64,000 bases of DNA, taken from positions 62,001 through 126,000 of the forward strand of contig DAMALH010000007.1 of assembly GCA_032000125.1 (NCBI GenBank), written 5' to 3'. The position numbers were made by a program, and so were the translations under genes. Below, in pieces: positions 53,918 through 62,652 of this stretch (positions are counted from its first letter, which is position 1; every line of letters starts with the position of its first letter). The notes below the pieces were generated by a model, which saw only the letters and a program-made list of their open reading frames with translations, had not been told where the DNA came from and did not search any database. Source of the stretch: Dryocola sp032000125. GTDB lineage: Bacteria > Pseudomonadota > Gammaproteobacteria > Enterobacterales > Enterobacteriaceae.

Positions 53918-54634
53918 ATGATTCGTAAAGCTTTGATGGGCGTTCTGCTGCTCACCGCTATGCAGGCGCAGGCCGATTATAAATGCAGCGTAAATCCGCG
54001 CGATGACGTGGTCATTAACCCGCAGTCTGTGCAGGTGGTGGGTGAGAACGGCAATTTAGTTATCGCGCCGGACGGCAGCCTGCAGTTTAACGGCAAGCCG
54101 CATACCCTAAACGCAACGCAGCGGCAGTTGGCGATTAACTATCAGCAGGCGCTGCGCACCGATCTGCCGTGGATTGATACCGGCGCCCGTAACCGCGTGG
54201 AAAAAGGGCGTGTCGCGCTGGACAAAATCATTGCGAAGGAGGTGGGCGAAAGCAGCAATATGCGTAGCCGTCTGACTAAGCTTGATGCCCAGCTAAAAGA
54301 GCAGATGAACCGCATCATCGAACATCGTCAGGACGGCTTAACCTTCCACTATAAAGCTATCGATCAGGTGCGTGCCGACGGCCAGAACCTGGTGAATCAG
54401 GCCATGGGCGGCATCCTTCAGGACAGCATCAATGAAATGGGCGCAAAAGCGGTGCTCAAAGGCGGCGGTAACCCGTTACAGGGCGTGCTGGGTAGCCTGG
54501 GCGGCCTGCAAACCTCGATTCAGAACGAGTGGAAAAATCAGGAAAAAGATTTCGAACAGTTTGGCCGCGATGTGTGCAGCAAAGTGGTGACGCTGGAAGG
54601 CCAGCGTAAAGGGCTGGTGGATACGCTGAAATAA
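53918..54634 (+). CDS. yggN: DUF2884 periplasmic protein YggN
   Basis: 238 aa with a signal peptide (1-19, MQAQA cleavage). The mature part has a short N-terminal beta region (DYKCSVNPRDDVVINPQ) followed by long helices (NRVEKGRVALDKIIAKEV; KLDAQLKEQMNRIIEH). It matches E. coli YggN, function unknown. A good AGGAG site precedes the ATG. Confidence 0.93.
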   Translation: MIRKALMGVLLLTAMQAQADYKCSVNPRDDVVINPQSVQVVGENGNLVIAPDGSLQFNGKPHTLNATQRQLAINYQQALRTDLPWIDTGARNRVEKGRVALDKIIAKEVGESSNMRSRLTKLDAQLKEQMNRIIEHRQDGLTFHYKAIDQVRADGQNLVNQAMGGILQDSINEMGAKAVLKGGGNPLQGVLGSLGGLQTSIQNEWKNQEKDFEQFGRDVCSKVVTLEGQRKGLVDTLK

Positions 54635-54723
54635 TTTTAGGGGCGGATAGCGCTATGTTTATCCGCCCTGCAATGCCTAATCACTTTGTGATGGATAAGC
54701 TACGCGCCATCCACTCACTCAAC

Positions 54724-55860
54724 TCACTCCGCTAAAAAAATCTCCAGCAGTGAATTTAGAAACAGCTTGCCGTGCTCGGTTATCTGCCAGTGCTCTGGCG
54801 TTTCTACCAGATAATCCTTCGCAATGGCTTCATCAAGCTGCGCACGGATAGCAGCTTCGTCAAGGCCGGTATACTGTCTGAACTCGTTGCGCGGCGCGGC
54901 TTCCAGCAGGCGGAAGCGGTTCATAAAGAACTCGAACGGTTTGTCGGCCTGTTCCACATCGTGCTGACGGTCAAGGTATTTCCCTGCCATATAGCCGCGC
55001 GGATGGCGTGTTTTAGCCGTTCGCAGAATACGCCCGTCAGCAAAGGTGATTTTCCCGTGTGCGCCACAGCCGATACCCAGATAGTCCCCGAAGCGCCAGT
55101 AGTTCAGGTTGTGCTGGCACTGGTAGCCGGGTTTCGCATAGGCCGAGGTTTCATACTGCTGATAACCTGCGGCGGTGAGCAGCCTGTCGCCCTGCTCGAA
55201 GATATCCCACAGCGCATCGTCGTCCGGAAGCTTAGGCGGACGTGAACCAAACAGCGTATTTGGTTCAATGGTTAGCTGATACCAGGACAGGTGCGGTGGA
55301 TTAAGCGCGATGGCCTGACGCAAATCGTCCAGCGCCTCTTCCAGCGACTGGTCCGGTAAGCCATGCATTAAGTCGAGGTTAAAGCTGCGAAGCCCAAGGC
55401 CGCTTGCCAGATTCGCCGCACGCTTAGCTTCGTTGGCATCGTGAATGCGGCCCAGGCGCTTTAGCTTTGGTTCGCTAAAGCTCTGCACGCCGATTGAAAT
55501 ACGGTTTACTCCGGCACGCTGATAGCCGATGAAACGATCCGCCTCGACCGTGCCGGGATTCGCTTCCATGGTGATTTCCGCGTCTGCTGCCAGCGGCAGG
55601 CGCGCACGTACGCCGTCGAGCAGATTTTGCATCGCCTCGCTTGAAAGCAAGCTTGGCGTACCGCCACCGATAAAGATGGTCTTTACTTCACGCCCTTGTG
55701 CCATTGACGCGTCGTTATCCAGATCGCGCAGTAAATGGCTGACGTACTCATCGTGCGGCACGTCGCCCTTGAGCGCATGAGAGTTGAAGTCGCAATAGGG
55801 ACACTTCTGCACGCACCAGGGGATGTGAATATAAAGACTCAGGGGTGGCAAATTAGCCAT
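54724..55860 (-). CDS. hemW: haem chaperone HemW (radical SAM)
   Basis: 378 aa, the E. coli length. The radical-SAM cysteines are C16, C20 and C23 (WCVQKCPYCDF), followed by FIGGGTPSLL and the HemN-type C-terminal domain (about 300-378). It lacks coproporphyrinogen oxidase activity in its family and instead transfers haem to membrane proteins. It is the last gene of the yggS-yggT-yggU-rdgB-hemW run and overlaps rdgB by eight bases. Confidence 0.96.
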   Translation of the reverse strand: MANLPPLSLYIHIPWCVQKCPYCDFNSHALKGDVPHDEYVSHLLRDLDNDASMAQGREVKTIFIGGGTPSLLSSEAMQNLLDGVRARLPLAADAEITMEANPGTVEADRFIGYQRAGVNRISIGVQSFSEPKLKRLGRIHDANEAKRAANLASGLGLRSFNLDLMHGLPDQSLEEALDDLRQAIALNPPHLSWYQLTIEPNTLFGSRPPKLPDDDALWDIFEQGDRLLTAAGYQQYETSAYAKPGYQCQHNLNYWRFGDYLGIGCGAHGKITFADGRILRTAKTRHPRGYMAGKYLDRQHDVEQADKPFEFFMNRFRLLEAAPRNEFRQYTGLDEAAIRAQLDEAIAKDYLVETPEHWQITEHGKLFLNSLLEIFLAE

Positions 55861-56446
55861 TTTTCATTGCTTCCAGTAACAGTTTCAAAGCCTGTCCCCG
55901 ATGGGAGATAGCACGTTTCTCGTCGCGGGTTAGCTCCGCTGCGGTTTTGCCTTCGCCGGGGACAAAGAATATCGGGTCGTATCCAAAGCCGCCCGCACCG
56001 GCCGCCTCGCGGGTGATTTTGCCTTTCCAGCTTCCGTGGAATACCAGCGGCGTTGGGTCTTGTGCATGGCGCATATAGACCAGCACGCAGTGGAACTGCG
56101 CCTGGCGCTGCTCATCGGGCACATCTTTGAGCGTAGCGAGCAGCTTCTCAAGGTTTTGCCGATCGCAGGCATCCTCTCCGGCGTAGCGAGCGGAATAAAT
56201 TCCCGGCGCGCCGCCCAGAACGTCAACTGCAAGGCCTGAATCATCGGCAATTGCCGGCAGGCCAGTGACCTGCGCCGCGTGCCGGGCTTTGAGAATGGCG
56301 TTCTCAATAAAAGTCAGGCCGGTTTCTTCAGCGGACTCAACGCCCAGTTCGGTTTGCGCGACCACGTCCAGACCAAAGTCGCGCAGTAAATCGGCGAGCT
56401 CACGCACTTTACCGGCGTTACCGGTAGCGAGGACAACTTTTTGCAT
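55853..56446 (-). CDS. rdgB: dITP/XTP pyrophosphatase RdgB
   Basis: House-cleaning NTPase of 197 aa (HAM1 family) that removes dITP, ITP and XTP. Motifs are VLATGNAGKVREL near the N-terminus, PAIADDSGLAVDVLGGAPGIYSARYAGE in the centre and GGFGYDPIFF and RDEKRAISHRGQAL at the end. It overlaps hemW and follows yggU by 24 bases. Confidence 0.97.
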   Translation of the reverse strand: MQKVVLATGNAGKVRELADLLRDFGLDVVAQTELGVESAEETGLTFIENAILKARHAAQVTGLPAIADDSGLAVDVLGGAPGIYSARYAGEDACDRQNLEKLLATLKDVPDEQRQAQFHCVLVYMRHAQDPTPLVFHGSWKGKITREAAGAGGFGYDPIFFVPGEGKTAAELTRDEKRAISHRGQALKLLLEAMKNG

Positions 56447-56470
56447 AGCGGGATCCTGTGAATTTGGTAA

Positions 56471-56773
56471 TTAGTCGAGCAGTGCCGCGACTTCCGTCGG
56501 GATTTGTTGCGGGTCGATAATCTTAATTTGTTTATGGCGGCCCAGTTCACCTTTTTCAACCAGCACCTGGCCTTTGGCAACGCGGAACTGTTTAGCCAGG
56601 TATTTTACCAGATGAGCGTTGGCCTTGCCGTCTACCGGCGGGGCGGTGATGGCGACTTTTAGCTCGTCGCCATGCAGCCCGATAATACAGTCCCGGCTGG
56701 CTTTCGGCTGAATATACAGCCGCAAAACCAGCCCGTCGGAGGTTTGGCTCGCTGCGCTCAAAGCGCCATCCAC
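56471..56773 (-). CDS. yggU: DUF167 family protein YggU
   Basis: 100 aa, with the E. coli YggU features LRLYIQPKASRD, ITAPPVDGKAN and GRHKQIKI. Function unknown; the fold is a small alpha/beta unit. It overlaps the end of yggT by 16 bases, so translation is coupled. Confidence 0.93.
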   Translation of the reverse strand: MDGALSAASQTSDGLVLRLYIQPKASRDCIIGLHGDELKVAITAPPVDGKANAHLVKYLAKQFRVAKGQVLVEKGELGRHKQIKIIDPQQIPTEVAALLD

Positions 56774-57324
56774 AGGCCAGGTAAGAGCATATTGCCGGAA
56801 AGCGCCAGCAGCTCGGCAACGCCGATGTTCAGCGCATAAAGCGCCAGAATCACGATCATGCCGGAGAAATCAATGCCGCCCATGGCCGGCAGGATACGGC
56901 GAACCGGCGCCATAAACGGCTCGGTTAGCTGCATCAGCACAAACTCAACCGGGCTGCGTCCCTGGCTGACCCAGCTCATCAGGGCGCGAATAATCATCAC
57001 CCAGAAGAACAGCAGGCCGGCGGTTTTTATCAGCACCAGCAAAGCGGCAATCCAGATAATCGGGGCGAAGCTGATGGCCTGGAAAAGCACCATCGCCTTG
57101 ACCAGACAAAGCAGGTAGGCGACAAGAAGCGAAGCGGTATCAACCGGCCCTATGGACGGGATAACACGCCGCAGTGGGCTGATAACAGGCTGCGTTGCTT
57201 TCACCACAAACTGGGAAAACGGATTGTAGAAATCTGTGCGTGCCCACTGCATCCAGATACGCAGCAACAGCACCATTACGTATAGCTCAATGACGGTGGA
57301 AAGCAGGAAGGTCAACATCTGCAT
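56758..57324 (-). CDS. yggT: YggT-family membrane protein
   Basis: 188 aa, the E. coli length, with two YggT repeats, each made of hydrophobic helices and a conserved NPF-SQFVVKATQPVISPLRRVIP-type loop (second copy EPFMAPVRRILPAMGG). It is an inner-membrane protein linked to osmotic tolerance. The ATG at 57324 has GAGG at proper spacing; the frame extends to a TTG at 57336. Confidence 0.94.
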   Translation of the reverse strand: MQMLTFLLSTVIELYVMVLLLRIWMQWARTDFYNPFSQFVVKATQPVISPLRRVIPSIGPVDTASLLVAYLLCLVKAMVLFQAISFAPIIWIAALLVLIKTAGLLFFWVMIIRALMSWVSQGRSPVEFVLMQLTEPFMAPVRRILPAMGGIDFSGMIVILALYALNIGVAELLALSGNMLLPGLWMAL

Positions 57325-57347
57325 GGCGTTCCTCAACGTTTAGTGTA

Positions 57348-58049
57348 TTAGCGAGCGGAATAGTCCCGCGCGCCGAAAATAGCGGTTCCAATGCGCACCA
57401 TGGTGCTGCCTGCGGCAATCGCGGCGTCCATGTCATCGGTCATGCCCAGGGATAACGTATCGACCGTGGAATAACGGCTTTTGAGCGTTTCGAATGCCGC
57501 GGCCATCTGGCTGCAAACGGCGAACTGACGCTGGTAATCGGGTTCAGGCGCAGGAATCGCCATTAAACCCCGTAACAGCAAACCCGGCAGCGCGGCGACT
57601 TCAGACGCCAGGGCTTCAAGCTCGCTAAGCGCGATCCCGGATTTGCTATGTTCATCGCTGATATTAATTTGAATCAGCACGTTAAGCGGCAGCATATCTG
57701 CCGGACGCTGCTCGCTCAGCCGGGTGGCGATGCGCAGCCTGTCTACCGTATGGCACCAGTCAAAATGCTCGGCGACCAGACGGCTTTTATTCGACTGCAA
57801 AGGCCCAATAAAGTGCCATTCAAGCTTTTCGCCGTTTTCGGCGAAGTAGCGAATTTTATCCACCCCTTCCTGGACGTAATTCTCCCCGAAAGCGCGCTGC
57901 CCGGCAGCAACCGCTTCTTCGATGGCGCTCGCAGGTTTTGTTTTACTGACCGCAAGCAAAGTAATTTCTTTGGGAACACGCCCGCAGCGCGATGCAGCCG
58001 CTGAGATCTTGTGGTGAACCTGTGTCAGGTTATGCGCTATCTCGTTCAT
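57348..58049 (-). CDS. yggS: PLP homeostasis protein YggS
   Basis: PLP-binding TIM-barrel protein of 233 aa (COG0325/PROSC family). The PLP lysine is in LLAVSKTKPAS, with FGENYVQEG, HFIGPLQSNK and GMTDDMDAAIAAGSTMVRIGTAIFG (in part) forming the phosphate site. It buffers free PLP and affects amino-acid pools. ATG 58049 matches the conserved MNEIAHNL start. It is divergent from yggR with only 15 bases between start codons. Confidence 0.96.
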   Translation of the reverse strand: MNEIAHNLTQVHHKISAAASRCGRVPKEITLLAVSKTKPASAIEEAVAAGQRAFGENYVQEGVDKIRYFAENGEKLEWHFIGPLQSNKSRLVAEHFDWCHTVDRLRIATRLSEQRPADMLPLNVLIQINISDEHSKSGIALSELEALASEVAALPGLLLRGLMAIPAPEPDYQRQFAVCSQMAAAFETLKSRYSTVDTLSLGMTDDMDAAIAAGSTMVRIGTAIFGARDYSAR

Positions 58050-58064
58050 ACGTTGGAAAGTGAT

Positions 58065-59099
58065 ATGGATATCGAAGAAATTGTGGGCCTTAGTGTAAAG
58101 CATAACGCTTCCGATCTACACCTGTGCACGGGGCAATCTGCACGCTGGCGCAGGCAAGGGCGGCTTGAACCCTTTCCCGCATCGGCGCCTGAACCTGAAT
58201 TGCTGCTTGCGGGCTGGCTTGCGAAGGCGCAACGGGAAGAACTGGAAAGCGAAGGGCAGGTAGATTTTGCCGTGACGCTTGCCGGTGATATCCGGCTGCG
58301 CGTTAACGCTTTTCGCCAGCGCCAGGGCTATTCTCTTGCGCTACGTTTGCTTGCCTCACGCTGCCCGAAGTTAGAGGCGCTAGGCACGCCGCCGCTGGTG
58401 CCGTCGCTGCTGCAAATGCCGGATGGACTGATTCTGGTGACGGGCGCTACCGGCAGCGGCAAAACCACCACGCTTGCGGCAATGGTGGATTATCTCAATC
58501 ATCATCTGGATGGGCATATTCTCACCCTTGAAGATCCCGTGGAGTTCGTGCATCACTCCGTGCGCTGCCTGATTCAGCAAAGGGAGCCGGGGATGCATTG
58601 TCATTCGTTTGCCGCAGGCTTAAAAGCCGCGCTGCGCGAAGACCCGGATGTGATTCTGCTGGGAGAACTAAGAGACAGCGAAACCATACGCCTTGCTTTA
58701 ACCGCGGCGGAAACAGGCCATCTGGTGCTGGCAACGCTGCATACACGCGGCGCGGCGCAGGCGGTGGAAAGGCTGGTGGACGTCTTCCCGGCCGAGGAAA
58801 AAAGCCACATCCGCAGCCAGCTTGCAGGCAGCCTTAAAGCCGTACTGGCACAAAAGCTGTTACCGGCAACGGAGGGGCGGGTGGCGCTGTATGAGCTGCT
58901 GGTGAACACCACGGCGGTAGCGAACCTGATTCGCGAAGGCAAAACGCATCAGTTGCCAGGCCAGCTACAGACCGGGCAACAGCATGGCATGCAGAGTTTT
59001 GCCCAAAGCGAGGCGATGCGGGTACGCGAAGGGGTATTGGAGGCGGAACACCATGCGGGCTCTGCTGGCCTGATTTACAGGGAGCAAGAGGAAAAATGA
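58065..59099 (+). CDS. yggR: PilT/GspE-type ATPase YggR
   Basis: 344 aa, PilT-like hexameric ATPase. Walker A GATGSGKTT, the Asp box ILTLEDPVEF, Walker B ILLGELRDSETI and the His box TLHTRGAAQAVERL are intact. No other type IV pilus genes are in the window, as in E. coli, so its role is unclear. ATG 58065 matches the family start MDIEEIV; the frame extends further into yggS. It is about 18 residues longer at the C-terminus than the E. coli protein. Confidence 0.92.
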   Translation: MDIEEIVGLSVKHNASDLHLCTGQSARWRRQGRLEPFPASAPEPELLLAGWLAKAQREELESEGQVDFAVTLAGDIRLRVNAFRQRQGYSLALRLLASRCPKLEALGTPPLVPSLLQMPDGLILVTGATGSGKTTTLAAMVDYLNHHLDGHILTLEDPVEFVHHSVRCLIQQREPGMHCHSFAAGLKAALREDPDVILLGELRDSETIRLALTAAETGHLVLATLHTRGAAQAVERLVDVFPAEEKSHIRSQLAGSLKAVLAQKLLPATEGRVALYELLVNTTAVANLIREGKTHQLPGQLQTGQQHGMQSFAQSEAMRVREGVLEAEHHAGSAGLIYREQEEK

Positions 59100-59159
59100 G
59101 CTTAAACGTTGTCCGTGTGTGTTTGCGTGTGTATGATTTTGGCTTATCAGGAGGTGAAA

Positions 59160-59341
59160 ATGAAATCCGCCGACCTGATTAAGGAACGGCGGGCCGCAGG
59201 ATGTGAGCCCGTCAGACAAACCGGCGGCAGCCACCAGATTTGGTGATCGCCCCATACCGGCAAAACTTTCCGGTGCCGCATCCCAAAAAAGATTTGCCCA
59301 TCGGTACGGTCAGATCCATTCGTAACATGGCGGGGATATAG
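59160..59341 (+). pseudogene. hicA: hicA toxin remnant (nonsense plus frameshift)
   Basis: An AGGAGG site and ATG open a frame MKSADLIKERRAAG...GGSHQIW that stops at TGA (59244-59246, codon 29). Three further codons' sense continues in frame (SPHTGK), and then one base is missing near 59262-59267. After that the HicA C-terminus FPVPHPKKDLPIGTVRSI resumes in another frame to the TAG at 59339-59341. The total is 182 bases, one short of a 60-residue HicA. The toxin is an mRNA interferase with the catalytic His in GGSHQ. Confidence 0.8.
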
Positions 59342-59364
59342 CCCGCCGCTACCGGAGGTTGAAT

Positions 59365-59835
59365 ATGTTTTTTTCCGTCGGCGTGGAAATGCCTGCAAAT
59401 AAGAATGAAGCCTATGGCCTGATTGTGCCCGCGCTGTGCAGGGATGATTTTGGCTGTGTGTCTGCGGCTGATGACCAGCAGGATATCGCGGTGACCGTGC
59501 GCGGAGCGATTTTTTCGGTTGTCGATCTGATGGTGGAACGCGGTATGGATATCACTCAGTTAAAAGACGCAGGACCACTGGTTTATGCCGCCGATCCTGC
59601 ATATTCATACTGCCAGCTGTGGGTGCTGGTGGACGTTGACCTGTCGGCTGTGGAAGGTAAGCAGCAGCGGATAAATATTTCTTTCCCCGATGCGCTTCTG
59701 GAACGTATTGATAACCATGTGAAACAGGAAGCGTCAGGTTACCGGGATCGCAGCCATTTCCTCGCCGTTGCCGCAAGGCACGAGCTACAGAACGCGGCTA
59801 ATGACAAGCCCCGCAGCAAAGTCCATCAGGGGTGA
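59365..59835 (+). CDS. hicB: HicB-family antitoxin
   Basis: 156 aa. The N-terminal HicB RNase H-like fold starts MFFSVGVEMPANKNEAYGLIVP and a C-terminal ribbon-helix-helix reads RINISFPDALLERIDNHVKQEA. GGAGG with six-base spacing fixes the ATG at 59365; an in-frame TTG lies at 59359. It follows the broken hicA by 23 bases. The last ten bases overlap the convergent ruvX. In the pair it would neutralise HicA and repress the operon. Confidence 0.88.
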   Translation: MFFSVGVEMPANKNEAYGLIVPALCRDDFGCVSAADDQQDIAVTVRGAIFSVVDLMVERGMDITQLKDAGPLVYAADPAYSYCQLWVLVDVDLSAVEGKQQRINISFPDALLERIDNHVKQEASGYRDRSHFLAVAARHELQNAANDKPRSKVHQG

Positions 59836-60245
59836 TACTCAAACCAGCTTTCGAGGATAACGACCGCCGAGGCGGAATCAATGCTGCCTTTGTTGAGCGC
59901 GCGGAAACCGCCATGCTCAAACAGGCCCGCACGGGCTTCAACGGTGCTGAGGCGCTCGTCCTGCAAGGAGACTTTAATACCAAAGCGGCCGTGCAGGCGG
60001 TTAGCAAATTTGCGTGCGCGGGCGGTCAGCGGCTGTTCGGTGCCGTCCATATTCAGCGGCAGGCCAACGATGACTTCGTCTGGCTGCCACTCTTTAAGCA
60101 TTTTTTCTACGGCGTTCCAGTCCGGCGAGCCTTCCTGCGCCTTTAGCGCGGTGAGCGGACGGGCGGTGCCGGTAATGCGCTGGCCAATCGCCACGCCAAT
60201 GCTTTTGGTGCCGAAATCAAAGGCTAAAAGTGTTCCACTGCTCAT
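59826..60245 (-). CDS. ruvX: Holliday junction resolvase-like protein YqgF (RuvX)
   Basis: 139 aa, RNase H-like fold with LAFDFGTKSIGVAIG at the start, VGLPLNMDGTEQPLT, and LQDERLSTVEA and DSASAVVILESW with the acidic residues. It is linked to 16S rRNA 5' maturation in E. coli. Its start overlaps the yqgE stop by one base. It is convergent with hicB and overlaps its 3' end. Confidence 0.95.
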   Translation of the reverse strand: MSSGTLLAFDFGTKSIGVAIGQRITGTARPLTALKAQEGSPDWNAVEKMLKEWQPDEVIVGLPLNMDGTEQPLTARARKFANRLHGRFGIKVSLQDERLSTVEARAGLFEHGGFRALNKGSIDSASAVVILESWFEYHP

Positions 60246-60808
60246 TATGCGTGCCCCGCTTCGCCCGGCATAGTATGGATATTAACGCCAATCAGCTTCG
60301 CCGCTTCGCGCCAGCGTTCGGCAATCGGCGTAGTAAACAAAATGGCGGCATCAGCCGGAGCGGTAAGCCAGGCGTTATCGAGGATCTCCTGCTCAAGCTG
60401 CCCTTTTTCCCACGAGGAGTAGCCCAGCGCCACCATCACCTCTTTTGGCTGGTTCGGGGTGCCGATGGTCTCCAGCACGTCTCTTGAGGTGGTGATTACC
60501 GTATCGTCAGAGATACGAATGCTCGAAGCGAACATATCTGGCGGGCTGTGCAGAATAAAACCGCGATCTTCGGCCAGCGGGCCGCCGATAAATACGGGCT
60601 TATCAAGACGGATTGCCGGGTCACGGGGATCGGGTTCGATCTTTAACTTTTGCAGTACGCCATCAACCTGAAGGTTTTCGAGGGGTTTATTAATGATGAT
60701 CCCCATCGCGCCATCTTCGCTGTATTCGCAGATATACACTACGGCGCGCTTAAAAAGAGGGTCCTGAAGAGCCGGCATGGCAATAAGAAAGTGATGCTGT
60801 AAATTCAT
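60245..60808 (-). CDS. yqgE: YqgE/AlgH family protein
   Basis: 187 aa, as E. coli YqgE. Typical stretches are MNLQHHFLIAMPALQDPLF, GAMGIIINKPL, FIGGPLAEDRGFILH and GYSSWEKGQLEQEI. Function unknown (UPF0301). It overlaps ruvX by one base and follows gshB by about 100 bases. Confidence 0.95.
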   Translation of the reverse strand: MNLQHHFLIAMPALQDPLFKRAVVYICEYSEDGAMGIIINKPLENLQVDGVLQKLKIEPDPRDPAIRLDKPVFIGGPLAEDRGFILHSPPDMFASSIRISDDTVITTSRDVLETIGTPNQPKEVMVALGYSSWEKGQLEQEILDNAWLTAPADAAILFTTPIAERWREAAKLIGVNIHTMPGEAGHA

Positions 60809-60909
60809 TGTCAGAGATTCTGATCCCGGTTGAAAAAGCGACAGCGTCCAGTATGCGGTGAAAGCAGCTAGCTGTCACTACTGGCGGTTTCCCTACCGCC
60901 GTTTAAACA

Positions 60910-61867
60910 TTACTCAGCGATGCGAGTTTCGATGGCGTCAAACAGCATACCGGTGATGGAAACCGGAAACTCGGCTTCGATTTCGCGGATACAGGTAGGG
61001 CTGGTGACGTTAATCTCGGTCAGACGGTCGCCGATAATATCAAGCCCGACGAAAATCAGCCCTTTGGCTTTCAGGGTAGGGCCTACGCGGCGTGCACTTT
61101 CCCAGTCGCTTTCTGTCNNNNNNNNNNAGCGGGCGCGGTTCGCCACGGCCGCCGGCCGCCAGGTTGCCGCGGGTTTCGCCGCCCTGCGGGATACGTGCCA
61201 GGCAGTACGGAACCGGTTCGCCGTCAACAATCAGCACGCGTTTGTCACCATCGACAATTGCGGGCAGGTAGTTTTGCGCCATGCAGTAGCGATTGCCGAG
61301 CAGGGTCAGGGTTTCTGCAATCACGCCGAGGTTAGGATCGCCTTCCTTAACGCGGAAAATCGATGTGCCGCCCATGCCGTCCAGCGGTTTCATAATGATA
61401 TCGCCATGCTTTTGCCAGAACGCTTTAAGCTGCGCTTTGTTGCGCGTCACCAGCGTTTCCGGCGTTAAATCCGCAAACCAGGCGGTGAACAGCTTCTCGT
61501 TACAGTCGCGCAGGCTCTGCGGTTTATTGACGATTAGCGTGCCTTGCTCTTCGGCGCGTTCAAGGATGTAGGTGGCGTAGATAAATTCGGTATCAAACGG
61601 CGGGTCTTTACGCATCAGCACGACCTGAAGGTCGGCCAGCGCGATATCCTGCTCGCTGTTAAATTCATACCATTTGTCATAGTTCTGCTCGACGGACAGC
61701 AGACGGGTACGCGCGCGCGCTTCACCGTTGATGAGGTACAGATCCGCCATCTCCATATAATGGATCTCATAACCGCGGCGTTGCGCTTCGAGCAGCATGG
61801 CAAAGCTTGAGTCTTTCTTGATATTGATGTGTGCGATGGGGTCCATCACGATGCCGAGCTTGATCAT
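60910..61867 (-). CDS. gshB: glutathione synthetase GshB, interrupted by a run of Ns
   Basis: ATP-grasp ligase that joins gamma-glutamylcysteine and glycine. The frame starts MIKLGIVMDPIAHINIKKDS at 61867 (an upstream extension to 61894 is not conserved). It contains MRKDPPFDTEF and PLDGMGGTSIF and ends MLFDAIETRIAE. Ten Ns at 61118-61127 shift the frame. Without them the coding length is 948 bases, i.e. 315 aa, one short of E. coli GshB, and the junction reads PRPLTESDW as expected. So the gene is very likely intact. Confidence 0.93.
61118..61127. other. assembly gap (10 N) inside gshB
   Basis: Ten unresolved bases. On the minus strand the left flank ends CCGCT and the right flank starts GACAGAA. 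Joined directly they give CCG-CTG-ACA-GAA, which restores the reading frame and the conserved residues, so the true gap size is most likely zero. Confidence 0.9.
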
Positions 61868-61877
61868 TTTTTCTCCT

Positions 61878-62609
61878 TTAGCCCAGATCGCCAAAACGCA
61901 CCTGAAGCGCGGTGATGGCGGTGAGCGCGGTAGTCTCAGTGCGCAGAACGCGTGGTCCTAACAAGATATCAGTAAACTGGTGGCGTGCGGTCATGGCAAT
62001 TTCGTCCGCCGTTAATCCTCCTTCCGGGCCAATCAGCAAACGCACGCGTTCGACCGGCTGCGGCAAGGTGTTAATGCTGGCGCTGGCGCGAGGATGGAGG
62101 TTGAGCTTCAGGCTTTCATCAAGCTCCGCGCACCACGCTTCAAGATCCATCGCCGGACGAATTTCCGGTATCCGGTTACGGCCGCATTGTTCGCAGGCGG
62201 CAACGGCGATTTTGCGCCACTGGGCGAGCTTTTTATTCAGGCGTTCAGCGTCGAGCTTCACGCCACAGCGTTCGGAAAACAGAGGCGTAATGACGTTCAC
62301 GCCCAGCTCAACGGCTTTTTGAATGGTGAATTCCATTTTTTCGCCGCGTGACATCACCTGACCAAGATGCAGGTGCAGCGGGGATTCACGGTCATCGATG
62401 GCTGCGCTTAGCACCCTGACCCGCACGCTTTTCTTATCCGCCTGCACAATTTCAGCGTCGAAGATTTGGTTGCTGCCGTCAAAAAGCTGCAAAGCCTGAC
62501 CGGCTCCCATGCGCAATACGCGGCCAACGTGGTTGGCGGCATCTTCGCTGAGCGCCACATCCTGGCCGAGGGTAAGTAATTCAGGGTGGTGAATGCGGGG
62601 TATACGCAT
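61878..62609 (-). CDS. rsmE: 16S rRNA (uracil1498-N3)-methyltransferase RsmE
   Basis: 243 aa, SPOUT-fold methyltransferase. The N-terminal PUA-like domain begins MRIPRIHHPELL, with the RNA-contact MSRGEKMEFTIQKAVELGV. The C-terminal knot has RVRLLIGPEGGLT and LGPRVLRTETTALTA. It is ten bases upstream of gshB on the same strand, as in E. coli. Confidence 0.96.
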   Translation of the reverse strand: MRIPRIHHPELLTLGQDVALSEDAANHVGRVLRMGAGQALQLFDGSNQIFDAEIVQADKKSVRVRVLSAAIDDRESPLHLHLGQVMSRGEKMEFTIQKAVELGVNVITPLFSERCGVKLDAERLNKKLAQWRKIAVAACEQCGRNRIPEIRPAMDLEAWCAELDESLKLNLHPRASASINTLPQPVERVRLLIGPEGGLTADEIAMTARHQFTDILLGPRVLRTETTALTAITALQVRFGDLG

Positions 62610-62652
62610 GCGTTGGTTATCCTGACGCAGAAAACAATTGCGCTAGTGTAGG

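Noticed and set aside
60910..61867. gshB as a frameshifted pseudogene or two separate genes
   Set aside because: The frame shift is caused only by the ten Ns; joining the flanks restores the gene exactly.
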